Origin: Candidatus Krumholzibacteriia bacterium
GTDB taxonomy: Bacteria > Krumholzibacteriota > Krumholzibacteriia > LZORAL124-64-63
DNA: 23,488 bases
Reading direction: 5' to 3'
NCBI GenBank assembly: GCA_014859985.1
Contig: JACZKN010000302.1
Coordinates: 1 to 23,488 of the forward strand
Shown piece after piece: positions 15,166-23,070 of this stretch (its first letter is position 1; the number at the start of each line of letters is the position of its first letter). Position numbers and translations under genes: made by a program. The notes below the pieces were generated by a model. The model worked only from the letters and a program-made list of their open reading frames with translations, ran no database searches and was not told where the DNA came from.

Positions 15166-15645
15166 ATGAAACTGGATCTCGAACGGCAGGAACACGGTCG
15201 CTCAGAGCTCCCGATCGAGGGCGACCTCGACCTGGGCCTCGGTGACGGCCGTCCGGAGCGGGCCACGCTCCGCGGCACGATCCTCGTGGACAACGTGGAG
15301 AGCCGCTTCCTGTTGGGCGGGATTCTGACGGCCGCGGGCCGGGCCGAGTGCGGGCGCTGCCTGGGCGCGTTCGATTTCCTTTGGGACGTGCCCCTGGAGA
15401 TCGTCGTGCTGCGGGACGTGGACACGGACGAGGGGGAGGGCGACTCCCTGGTCATCCGCCAGGCCACGGGCGAGGTGGACCTGACCGACGCCCTGCGCGA
15501 ATCCGCGGTCCTGGCCTTCCCGCTGGCGCCGGTGTGCCGGCCGGACTGCCGGGGACTCTGCCCCCGCTGCGGCATCGACCGCAACACTGGCACCTGCGAC
15601 TGTGCCGACGAGGACATCGACCCGAGGTGGGAAGGGTTGCCCTGA
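15166..15645 (+). CDS. DUF177/YceD family protein
   Basis: Small cysteine-rich protein (159 aa) of the YceD family, linked by conserved synteny to rpmF and, in other bacteria and plants, to 23S rRNA or 50S maturation. The hallmark is AECGRCLGAFDF in the first half and CRPDCRGLCPRCGIDRNTGT followed by CDC near the C-terminus; the cysteines could bind zinc. Start chosen by position relative to the TTGACA promoter and family N-terminus (MKLDL); it has no obvious ribosome site. It lies 34 bases before rpmF, the usual neighbour. Confidence 0.88.
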   Translation: MKLDLERQEHGRSELPIEGDLDLGLGDGRPERATLRGTILVDNVESRFLLGGILTAAGRAECGRCLGAFDFLWDVPLEIVVLRDVDTDEGEGDSLVIRQATGEVDLTDALRESAVLAFPLAPVCRPDCRGLCPRCGIDRNTGTCDCADEDIDPRWEGLP

Positions 15646-15679
15646 CGCGCCCCCTGCCCCGACTGGAGGACGAGGAGAC

Positions 15680-15859
15680 ATGGCGGTTCCCCGCAAAAAG
15701 ACCACGCCTTCGCGCAAGGGCCTGCGCCGGGCCAATTGGCACCTGACCAAGCCCGACCCGAACAAGTGCCCCCACTGCGCCGCGGCGCGCCTGCCCCACC
15801 GGGTCTGCCGCGAATGCGGGTACTACGGCGAGCGCGAAGTGATCGTCGTCGAGTCCTAG
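15680..15859 (+). CDS. rpmF: Ribosomal protein L32 (bL32), zinc-binding form
   Basis: 50S subunit protein of 59 aa. MAVPRKKTTPSRKGLRRANW is the classic L32 start (homologues read MAVPxRKTSxSRR). CPHC and CREC form the C-x2-C pairs of a zinc ribbon, indicating the C-plus paralogue type. The ATG at 15680 has GGAGGACGAGGAG upstream; the longer upstream in-frame reading overlaps DUF177 and is rejected. The DUF177-rpmF-plsX-fab order is conserved in many bacteria and couples translation and membrane lipid genes. Confidence 0.96.
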   Translation: MAVPRKKTTPSRKGLRRANWHLTKPDPNKCPHCAAARLPHRVCRECGYYGEREVIVVES

Positions 15860-15875
15860 GTCCGCGCAGGCGCCG

Positions 15876-15898
15876 GCGGTCCGTCCCGGCGGAACCGC
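15876..15898 (+). other. Hairpin between rpmF and plsX
   Basis: GCGGTCCG (15876-15883), six-base loop, then CGG-A-ACCGC (15890-15898): eight base pairs with one bulged A. No T-tract. Confidence 0.4.
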
Positions 15899-15929
15899 GC
15901 GGCCCGGCACCGGCAGGGAGGTCGGTCCG

Positions 15930-16925
15930 ATGAACGCCAGCAGCGACAGGCCCGTCATCGCCGTGGACGCCATGGGCGGCGACCACGGCCCGGCGGTGGT
16001 GGTTCCCGGCGCCGTGGCGGCCCTGACCCCGGACTCCCCCTTCGGTCTGGCCCTGTACGGCGACGCCGACGCGGTCGGCGCCGAGCTAGCGAAACTCGGC
16101 ACCGAACGTCTGCCCGTTTCCGTGGTCCCCTGCACCCAGGACATCGACATGGGGGAGTCGCCGGCCGCCGCCATCCGCGGCCGCCCGGACAGCCCCATCG
16201 TCAAGGCCCTCACCGACCACAAGGCCGGCCGCGCGGCGGCGGTGGTCTCGGCCGGCTCCACCGGGGCCCAGGTCGCGGCCAGCCTGATCGTCCTGGGCCG
16301 CCTGCCCGGCGTCGACCGCCCGGCCATCGCCACGGTGATTCCCACCGCAGAGGGGCGCCTGCTCCTGCTGGACGCGGGCGCCAACACCCAGTGCAAGCCC
16401 GAGCACCTGGTCTGCTTCGCCCGCATGGGCGCGGTCTACGCCCGGGAGCTGTTCGGCGTCGCCGAGCCCGCGGTCGGGTTGCTGAACATCGGCGGCGAGG
16501 CCCGCAAGGGCAACGAGCTGTCGGTGGCCGCCCACGAGCTGCTGCGCGGCGCGGGCCTGAACTTCAAGGGCAACGTGGAGGGCAACGAGTTCCTGCTGGG
16601 CCCGGCCGACGTGGTGGTCACCGACGGATTCACCGGCAACAACACCCTCAAGCTGGTCGAGGGCATCGCCCGCTTCCTGGTGGCGCTGAGCCGGCGTCCG
16701 GACCTGGCGGACCACGAGCGCGCCGCCTTCCGGCCGGTGCTGGGCTACCTGCAGCGGGAGTTCTCCTACGAGGTGGCCGGCGGCGCCATGCTGCTGGGGG
16801 TCGCCGGCGTCAGCATCATCGCCCACGGGCGCAGCAGCGCCCGGGCCATCACCAACGCGGTCAAGGTGGCCTGGGAGCAGGTCGACGCCGACCTGCCCGC
16901 CAAGGTCGCGGCGGCCCTCGCCTGA
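15930..16925 (+). CDS. plsX: Phosphate acyltransferase PlsX
   Basis: Converts acyl-ACP to acyl-phosphate, the donor for PlsY in phospholipid synthesis (331 aa). VIAVDAMGGDHGP at the N-terminus is diagnostic, with VSAGSTGAQVAAS, LLDAGANTQCKPEHL, NIGGEARKGN, VVVTDGFTGNNTLK and GGAMLLGVAG following in order. The ATG at 15930 is seven bases after AGGGAGGT. It is 26 bases from fabD, in the standard plsX-fab operon; its presence implies the PlsX/PlsY route rather than PlsB alone. Confidence 0.96.
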   Translation: MNASSDRPVIAVDAMGGDHGPAVVVPGAVAALTPDSPFGLALYGDADAVGAELAKLGTERLPVSVVPCTQDIDMGESPAAAIRGRPDSPIVKALTDHKAGRAAAVVSAGSTGAQVAASLIVLGRLPGVDRPAIATVIPTAEGRLLLLDAGANTQCKPEHLVCFARMGAVYARELFGVAEPAVGLLNIGGEARKGNELSVAAHELLRGAGLNFKGNVEGNEFLLGPADVVVTDGFTGNNTLKLVEGIARFLVALSRRPDLADHERAAFRPVLGYLQREFSYEVAGGAMLLGVAGVSIIAHGRSSARAITNAVKVAWEQVDADLPAKVAAALA

Positions 16926-16951
16926 ACCGCTCCCGGCGCCGGAGGCCAGCC

Positions 16952-17908
16952 ATGCAGCGCGTCCCGATGCTCTTCCCCGGCCAGGGCTCCCAGTCCGTGG
17001 GCATGGCCGCCGACCTGCTGGCGGCCGGTGGCACCGCGGCCGGGTTCCTGCGCACGGTCAACGATACCGTGGGCTGCGACCTGCTGCGGATCATGACCGA
17101 CGGCCCGGACGGGACCCTGACCGAGACCCGCAACGCCCAGCCGGCGCTGCTGGCCCATTCGGTGGCGGTGACCCTGGCCCTGGGCGACCTGGGCATCCTG
17201 CCCGGCGTGGTGGCCGGCCACAGCCTGGGCGAGTTCTCCGCCGCCGTGGCCTGCGGCGCCCTTTGTCCCGGCGACGCCCTGCGCACCGTGCGCCGCCGCG
17301 GCGAGCTCATGTTCGCCGCCGGCCGGGAGATCCCCGGCACCATGGCCGCGGTCATGGGCCTGTCCGCAGCCCGGGTGGCCGAGATCTGCGCGGGCATCGA
17401 CGGCGTCGTCGTCCCGGCGAACCACAATTCGGACAGCCAGGTGGTGATCAGCGGCGAGGTGGCGGCGGTCGCCGCCGCCGGCGAGGCCCTGAAGGCCGCC
17501 GGGGCCAAGCGGGTGGCGCCCCTGAACGTCAGCGGGGCCTTCCACTCGCCCCTGCTGGCGGGCGCCGCCGCCGATTTCCGGAGCTTCCTGGCGGGTATCC
17601 CGGTCGCCGACCCGGCGGTACCCCTGGTGGCCAACGTCAGCGCCGCGCCCGTCACCACGGCACAGGAGCTGCGCGAGGGCTTCGCGCGCCAATTGACCGC
17701 ACCCGTGCTCTGGCACGGCACCATGGAGCGCATCTGCGGCGGGCCGGACCGGCCCCCGGTGGTGCTGGAGGTGGGGCCGGGCAAGGTCCTGAGCGGCCTT
17801 GCCAGGCGCGCGTATCCGGATGTAACCTTCGTCCCGGTGGGGACCGTGGCCGACCTGGAGGGCCTGCCCGCCGTCCTGGCCGCCGCCGGGTCCCATCCCG
17901 CCGGCTGA
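16952..17908 (+). CDS. fabD: Malonyl-CoA:ACP transacylase
   Basis: Loads malonyl groups from CoA to ACP to supply fatty-acid elongation (318 aa). MLFPGQGSQSVGMA is the N-terminal oxyanion motif. GHSLGEFSAAVA carries the nucleophilic serine (GHSxG), and GAFHSPLL the catalytic histidine. ATG at 16952 chosen from the family N-terminus, with GGAGG a few bases upstream; upstream open sequence lies within plsX. The 3' end carries a promoter-like sequence at 17799-17826. fabH, often found before fabD, is absent. Confidence 0.96.
   Translation: MQRVPMLFPGQGSQSVGMAADLLAAGGTAAGFLRTVNDTVGCDLLRIMTDGPDGTLTETRNAQPALLAHSVAVTLALGDLGILPGVVAGHSLGEFSAAVACGALCPGDALRTVRRRGELMFAAGREIPGTMAAVMGLSAARVAEICAGIDGVVVPANHNSDSQVVISGEVAAVAAAGEALKAAGAKRVAPLNVSGAFHSPLLAGAAADFRSFLAGIPVADPAVPLVANVSAAPVTTAQELREGFARQLTAPVLWHGTMERICGGPDRPPVVLEVGPGKVLSGLARRAYPDVTFVPVGTVADLEGLPAVLAAAGSHPAG
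17799..17826 (+). promoter_or_regulatory. Promoter-like sequence embedded in fabD
   Basis: TTGCCA (17799-17804; five of six) then, after 16 bases, TGTAAC (17821-17826; four of six). The fabD codons here are CTT, AGG, TAT, GAT and GTA, more AT-rich than their surroundings. The predicted start near 17833 is about 107 bases upstream of fabG. Confidence 0.45.
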
Positions 17909-17939
17909 CCGGCACCCCAGCCAAGGAGAGCGGACGCAC

Positions 17940-18683
17940 ATGGCCGAAACACCGACCAGGGGCGCGGTCATCGTCACCGGCGCCAGCCGCGGGATCGGCA
18001 GGGCCATCGCCGAGGACCTGGCCGCCGCGGGCTACCGGCTGGCCCTGGTGGCGCGCGACGCGCAGCGGCTGCAGGAGGTGGCGGCCGCCCTGCCGGCGGG
18101 CGCCGAGGTCATGACCTGCCCGGCGGACATCGCCGACCCGGCTAGGGTCCAGGCGGTCGTCGACGAGGTCCAGGCGCGGTACGGCGCCGTCTGGGGCCTG
18201 GTCAACAACGCCGGCGTGACCGCCGACGGGCTGCTCATGCGCATGTCCGCCGAGGCCTGGAAACGGCCCCTGGCGGTCAACCTGGACGGGACCTTCCACT
18301 TTACACGGGCTGTGGCCCCGCTTATGATGCGCCAGCGCGAGGGGCGGATCGTCAACATCTCGTCCGTCATCGGCCTGACCGGCAACGCCGGCCAGGCCAA
18401 CTACGCGGCCAGCAAGGCCGGCATCATCGCCCTGACCAAGTCGGTGGCCAAGGAGCTGGGCGGACGGAACGTCACGTGCAACGCCGTTGCGCCGGGCTTC
18501 ATCGCCACGGACATGACCGCGGACCTGCCCGACAAGGTGCGCGCCGACATGCTGGCCCGGATCCCCCTGAAGCGCTTCGGCGAGGGGAAGGACGTGGCCG
18601 GCGTCGTACGGTTCCTTTTGTCTCCGGAGGCCGCCTACGTCACGGGCCAGACGCTCGTGGTCGACGGCGGCATGATCGCCTAG
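17940..18683 (+). CDS. fabG: 3-oxoacyl-ACP reductase FabG
   Basis: NADPH-dependent short-chain reductase (247 aa) reducing 3-ketoacyl-ACP in each elongation cycle. TGASRGIG (13-20) binds the cofactor and NNAGVTADGLLMRM follows. The catalytic set is Ser142, Tyr155 and Lys159 in NISSVIGLTGNAGQANYAAS. The C-terminus FLLSPEAAYVTGQTLVVDGG is typical. AAGGAGAGCG precedes the ATG. Codons 121-130 (TTT, ACA, GCT, CTT among them) and codons near 18604-18623 (GTA, CTT, TTG, TCT) are unusually AT-rich for this sequence; the first patch forms a near-consensus promoter. Confidence 0.96.
   Translation: MAETPTRGAVIVTGASRGIGRAIAEDLAAAGYRLALVARDAQRLQEVAAALPAGAEVMTCPADIADPARVQAVVDEVQARYGAVWGLVNNAGVTADGLLMRMSAEAWKRPLAVNLDGTFHFTRAVAPLMMRQREGRIVNISSVIGLTGNAGQANYAASKAGIIALTKSVAKELGGRNVTCNAVAPGFIATDMTADLPDKVRADMLARIPLKRFGEGKDVAGVVRFLLSPEAAYVTGQTLVVDGGMIA
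18300..18328 (+). promoter_or_regulatory. Near-consensus sigma-70 promoter inside fabG, upstream of acpP
   Basis: TTTACA (18300-18305), exactly 17 bases, TATGAT (18323-18328): five of six matches in both boxes, the best full sigma-70 match noticed in the window. It is spelled by the fabG codons TTT ACA ... CTT ATG ATG, where TTC, ACC and CTG would be expected from local usage. The predicted start near 18335 would give an acpP transcript with a leader of about 390 nt. Inference: extra transcription for the abundantly needed acyl carrier protein. Confidence 0.65.
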
Positions 18684-18723
18684 AGAGCACGTCAGACACA
18701 CGTACGCAGGAGGATAACGCGAG

Positions 18724-18960
18724 ATGGCTTCGATTCAGGAACAGGTGTACGAGATCATCCAGCGCAAGCTTTCGGTCAATCCCGAGCAGATCACGCCCGA
18801 GGCTTCGTTCACCGAGGATCTCGGCGCCGACTCCCTCGACACCGTGGAACTCGTGATGGACCTGGAAGAGCAGTTCAACATCACGATCCCGGAGGAGGAC
18901 CAGGAGAAGCTGCGTACGGTGCAGGACGCCATCGACTACCTCGAGCAGCACCTGGACTAG
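18724..18960 (+). CDS. acpP: Acyl carrier protein
   Basis: Carrier of growing acyl chains (78 aa), also the likely donor for PlsX and the lipid A-type acyltransferase in this window. FTEDLGADSLDTVELVMDLE contains the DSL motif, with Ser37 the site of the 4'-phosphopantetheine arm. Acidic and four-helix as usual, with the EDLGADSL recognition helix II. A strong AGGAGG (18708-18713) lies ten bases before ATG. A promoter-like sequence inside fabG and a large stem-loop just after the stop could both raise its level relative to its neighbours. Confidence 0.97.
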   Translation: MASIQEQVYEIIQRKLSVNPEQITPEASFTEDLGADSLDTVELVMDLEEQFNITIPEEDQEKLRTVQDAIDYLEQHLD

Positions 18961-18963
18961 CGC

Positions 18964-19023
18964 GGGACCGCGATCGGGCACGGCGGGCGGCAGCCCGCCG
19001 CCCGCAGCGACGTGCCCGGTCCC
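18964..19023 (+). other. Long nested stem-loop between acpP and fabF
   Basis: Three stacked helices: GGGACC (18964-18969) with GGTCCC (19018-19023), GGGCACG (18976-18982) with CGTGCCC (19011-19017), and GCGGGCGGC (18983-18991) with GCCGCCCGC (18997-19005). In all 22 base pairs, with a six-base bulge on the left, a five-base bulge on the right and an AGCCC loop. It begins three bases after the acpP stop. No T-tract. It could end or protect the acpP mRNA. An alternative partner of its right foot lies downstream (19037-19043). Confidence 0.65.
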
Positions 19024-19043
19024 ATCCGCCCCGGGGTGGGACC
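19018..19043 (+). other. Alternative hairpin competing with the acpP stem-loop
   Basis: GGTCCCATCC (19018-19027) can pair with GGGTGGGACC (19034-19043), ten pairs including one T-G wobble, around a six-base loop. Its left arm is the same GGTCCC that closes the larger upstream stem, so full pairing in both structures is mutually exclusive. Confidence 0.5.
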
Positions 19044-19052
19044 GGGTCCGAC

Positions 19053-19060
19053 TATAGAAT
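19053..19060 (+). promoter_or_regulatory. Possible -10 element before fabF
   Basis: TATAGAAT is the only AT-rich run in the 141-base gap and contains TAGAAT (five of six). The region 17 bases upstream (CGGGGT, 19032-19037) is not a -35 match and no extended TG is present, so it may need an activator or be fortuitous. The predicted start near 19067 lies 35 bases before the fabF TTG. Confidence 0.4.
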
Positions 19061-19101
19061 CCGGCCGCGGCGCCCGGTCGCGGCAGCAGGGAGGTCGAGA
19101 C

Positions 19102-20343
<1,242 letters not shown>

Positions 20344-20364
20344 GCTGCGGAGGCGGGCGGGCCC

Positions 20365-21180
20365 ATGGGGCTGAGCGAAGCGATCCGCGCCCTGGCCGCG
20401 AGGCTGGCGGGGGGCCCGCGCCCGGAGCGGGAGCCCGCCGGCGTCACCGTTCCCGAGGCCGACCACAACCTCCGCGAGCTCCAGCGGAAACTGGGCCACA
20501 CCTTCGCGGACGTCACCCTGCTGCGCAACGCGCTGCTGCACCGTTCCCACATCCACGTCACCGGGCAGGAGCGGGAACAGTCCAACGAGCGCCTCGAATT
20601 CCTCGGCGACGCGGTGCTCGGCCTGGTCGTCAACGAGATCCTCTACGACCATTATCCCGACCGTTCGGAGGGCGATCTGACCAAGATGAAATCCCTGCTG
20701 GTCTGCGGCGCCCGGCTTTCCGAGGTGGCGATGGACTTCGATCTGGGTATTCATATCCGCATGAGCCGCAGCGAGGCGGCCACCGGCGGGCGGCGGCGCT
20801 CGTCGATCCTCGCCGACACCACCGAGGCCATCATCGGGGCGGTCTACCTGGACGGGGGGCTGCCCGCGGCGCGGACGGTGATCGAGCGGGTGATCCTCAG
20901 CGGCAGCGACCGGGTGCTCTCGCGCCGGTCCCTGCGCAACTACAAGAGCCGCCTGCAGGAGATGATCCAGTCGCGGTACAAGACGCCGCCCCGCTACAAG
21001 GTGCTGGAGGTGGACGGTCCCGACCACGATCGCCTCTTCCGCGTGGCCGTCACCCACGGGGGCACCGTGCTGGGGGTGGGCGACGGCCGCAACAAGAAGA
21101 CCGCCGAGCAGGCCGCCGCCCGGGAGGCGCTGGACAGGCTCGAGCGCGAACCGGAGCTCCTGGACGGCGGGCAGGAGTGA
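20365..21180 (+). CDS. rnc: Ribonuclease III
   Basis: Double-strand-specific endoribonuclease (271 aa) for rRNA and mRNA processing. The signature NERLEFLGDAVLG (residues 74-86) supplies Glu75, Glu78 and Asp82; ILADTTEAIIGAVYLDGG supplies Asp151 and Glu154. The C-terminal double-stranded RNA-binding domain (about 190-262) has NYKSRLQEMIQ and NKKTAEQAAAREAL. An N-terminal extension of some 30 residues precedes the usual start; an ATG start with GGAGGCGGG upstream is kept. The fab-acpP-fabF-rnc order is common. The stem-loops between genes in this cluster are potential substrates, which is inference. Confidence 0.95.
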   Translation: MGLSEAIRALAARLAGGPRPEREPAGVTVPEADHNLRELQRKLGHTFADVTLLRNALLHRSHIHVTGQEREQSNERLEFLGDAVLGLVVNEILYDHYPDRSEGDLTKMKSLLVCGARLSEVAMDFDLGIHIRMSRSEAATGGRRRSSILADTTEAIIGAVYLDGGLPAARTVIERVILSGSDRVLSRRSLRNYKSRLQEMIQSRYKTPPRYKVLEVDGPDHDRLFRVAVTHGGTVLGVGDGRNKKTAEQAAAREALDRLEREPELLDGGQE

Positions 21181-21215
21181 GGCCACGCCGGTCCCCGCCA
21201 GGCCGAGGAGCACCG

Positions 21216-23069
21216 TTGACCATCCCCCTGCGCCGCCCTCTGGCGACCGCCTGCCTGACCCTGCTGGTCGGCGCCGCGGCCGCTGCCCAGGTGCCGCCCG
21301 CGGACCCGTCGTCCCCGGTAGGCGCCGCCGCCAACTGGGCGGTCGGCCACCGCCTGCTGCTGGACGGGGACGCCCGCGGGGCTCTCGGCTACCTGCACCT
21401 GGCCTACCGTGCGGACCCGGACGAGCCCGCCGTGGCCCTGGATTTCCAGCAGGCCCTGGCTGCGGAGGGCTACCTCGCGGACGCGGTCACCGTCCTGGAC
21501 CGCCTCGTGGCGGCCCACCCCGACAGCGTGTCCTGGCGGTTGCGGCGTTCCTCGCTGCACCTGAGCGCCGGCCGACCGGAGCAGGCCCTGGCGGACCTGC
21601 AGGAGGTCCGGGCCCTGGGCGGGGCCTCCGTCGCGGTGATCGCGGCCGAAGCCCGCGTCCTGGCCGAGCTGGGGCGCCCCGAGCAGGCCCTGGACGTCTA
21701 TCGCGAAGGTCTGGCCCGCTTCCCGGGCCAGGGGGCCCGCCTCTACCTGGGCATGGCCGACGTCCACCAGCAGGCCGGCGAGCCCGCGCGGATCCCACCC
21801 CTGATGCGCGAGGCCATCGCGGCGCACGCCCAGGATCCTGGTCTGCGCCTGGTGCTGATCCGGGCCCTGGCCGCCCTGGGGGACGACGCCCAGGCGCTGG
21901 CCGAGGCCCGCCGCGCCGATGCGGAGATCAGCCGGCCCCTGGACGAGGACCGGCTGCCGGCCTTCGACCCCGACGACGGCGCGCCGCTGCCGCCGGCCCC
22001 GGGCAGCGGATCGGCCGGGGAGCCGACGATTCCCGTGCCGCCAGACGGGTTCCAGGTGGAACTGGCGGACTTCTACGCCCGCCACGGCCGGGCCGGCCTG
22101 GCCGTCGGCGTCCTTGAACCGCTGGCGCGGGCGGGGGAGCTGGGGCCGCAGCCGAGCCTCTGGCTGGCCCGCCTGCTGCTGGGCACCGGACGCGAGGAGG
22201 AGGCCGCCGCCCTGGTGGCCGACCTCAACGACCGCTGGCCGGACGAGGCCCGCGGCTGGTTCCTGCGGGGGCGCCTGGCCGAGGGCCGCGGCGACTGGGC
22301 GGCCGCCGTCACCTTCCACCGCCGGGCCGTGTCCCTGGACGGCCGGGATCCGGAACTGCGGGTGGGCCTGGTGCGGTCGCTGCTGGTGGCCTTCGAGGCC
22401 GAGCTGGGGGCGCGCACGCCGGAAGCCAAGGGCCGCGAGCTGCGGGACGACCTGCGCGGCGAGGCCAGCCTCGCGGCCGGCCTCCTGCCGGACGACGACA
22501 CCCAGGGCCAGCTGGTCCTAGGCTACGCGTTCCGCACCCTGGGCGAACTGGAGGACGCCAGCCGGCATTTCGCGCTGGCTGCCGAGGATCCGGAACTGCG
22601 CCGCACGGCCCTGATCCAGCAGAGCATCTGCCTGGACGAATCCGGCCGGCCGGACCGGGCCCGGGGCGCCCTGGAGACCCTGCGCCGGGAGTTCCCCGCG
22701 GACGCGGAGGTGGCCAACAGCCTGGGCTACTTCCTGGCCGAAAAGGGCCAGGACCTGGACCAGGCGGAACAGCTGGTGCAGCAGGCCCTGGCTGCCGAGC
22801 CGGCCAACGGGGCCTTCCTGGATTCCCTGGGCTGGGTCTACTACCGCCTGGGCCGCCACGAGGAGGCCCTCGACTACCTGATCCGCGCGGTGAACGTGCT
22901 GCCGGACGATCCGGTGATCCTCGAGCACCTGGGCACGGTCCTGCAGGCGTTGGGCCAGCACGGCCAGGCGCGGGCCGCCTACGTGCGCGCCCTGGAGGCG
23001 GGCGGGGACCCGGAGCGCCTCGAACCGGCCCTTGCCGCCGCGGATTCCGCCGCGTCGAGGGGACCCTGA
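21216..23069 (+). CDS. Secreted tetratricopeptide-repeat protein
   Basis: Exported TPR protein (617 aa) of unknown function. The N-terminus is a signal peptide (basic RR, hydrophobic TACLTLLVGAAAAA, cleavage near AAA-AQ). TPR-like units with alternating Ala/Leu-rich helices fill most of the rest. The clearest are DPDEPAVALDFQQALAAEGY near 70 and, at the C-terminus, NSLGYFLAEKGQDLDQAEQL, FLDSLGWVYYRLGRHEEALD and LEHLGTVLQALGQHGQARAA. A Pro/Asp-rich linker lies at about 245-275. The TTG at 21216 is chosen because GAGGAG is five bases upstream and the signal peptide begins there; the open frame further upstream overlaps rnc. Probably a periplasmic scaffold. The next gene starts two bases after its stop. 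Confidence 0.85.
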   Translation: MTIPLRRPLATACLTLLVGAAAAAQVPPADPSSPVGAAANWAVGHRLLLDGDARGALGYLHLAYRADPDEPAVALDFQQALAAEGYLADAVTVLDRLVAAHPDSVSWRLRRSSLHLSAGRPEQALADLQEVRALGGASVAVIAAEARVLAELGRPEQALDVYREGLARFPGQGARLYLGMADVHQQAGEPARIPPLMREAIAAHAQDPGLRLVLIRALAALGDDAQALAEARRADAEISRPLDEDRLPAFDPDDGAPLPPAPGSGSAGEPTIPVPPDGFQVELADFYARHGRAGLAVGVLEPLARAGELGPQPSLWLARLLLGTGREEEAAALVADLNDRWPDEARGWFLRGRLAEGRGDWAAAVTFHRRAVSLDGRDPELRVGLVRSLLVAFEAELGARTPEAKGRELRDDLRGEASLAAGLLPDDDTQGQLVLGYAFRTLGELEDASRHFALAAEDPELRRTALIQQSICLDESGRPDRARGALETLRREFPADAEVANSLGYFLAEKGQDLDQAEQLVQQALAAEPANGAFLDSLGWVYYRLGRHEEALDYLIRAVNVLPDDPVILEHLGTVLQALGQHGQARAAYVRALEAGGDPERLEPALAAADSAASRGP

Positions 23070-23070
23070 G

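Noticed and set aside
20627..20655. Promoter-like TCGTCA-N17-CATTAT within rnc
   Set aside because: Only four of six in each box, over 500 bases from the next gene, and without the strong rare-codon clustering seen in the kept cases.
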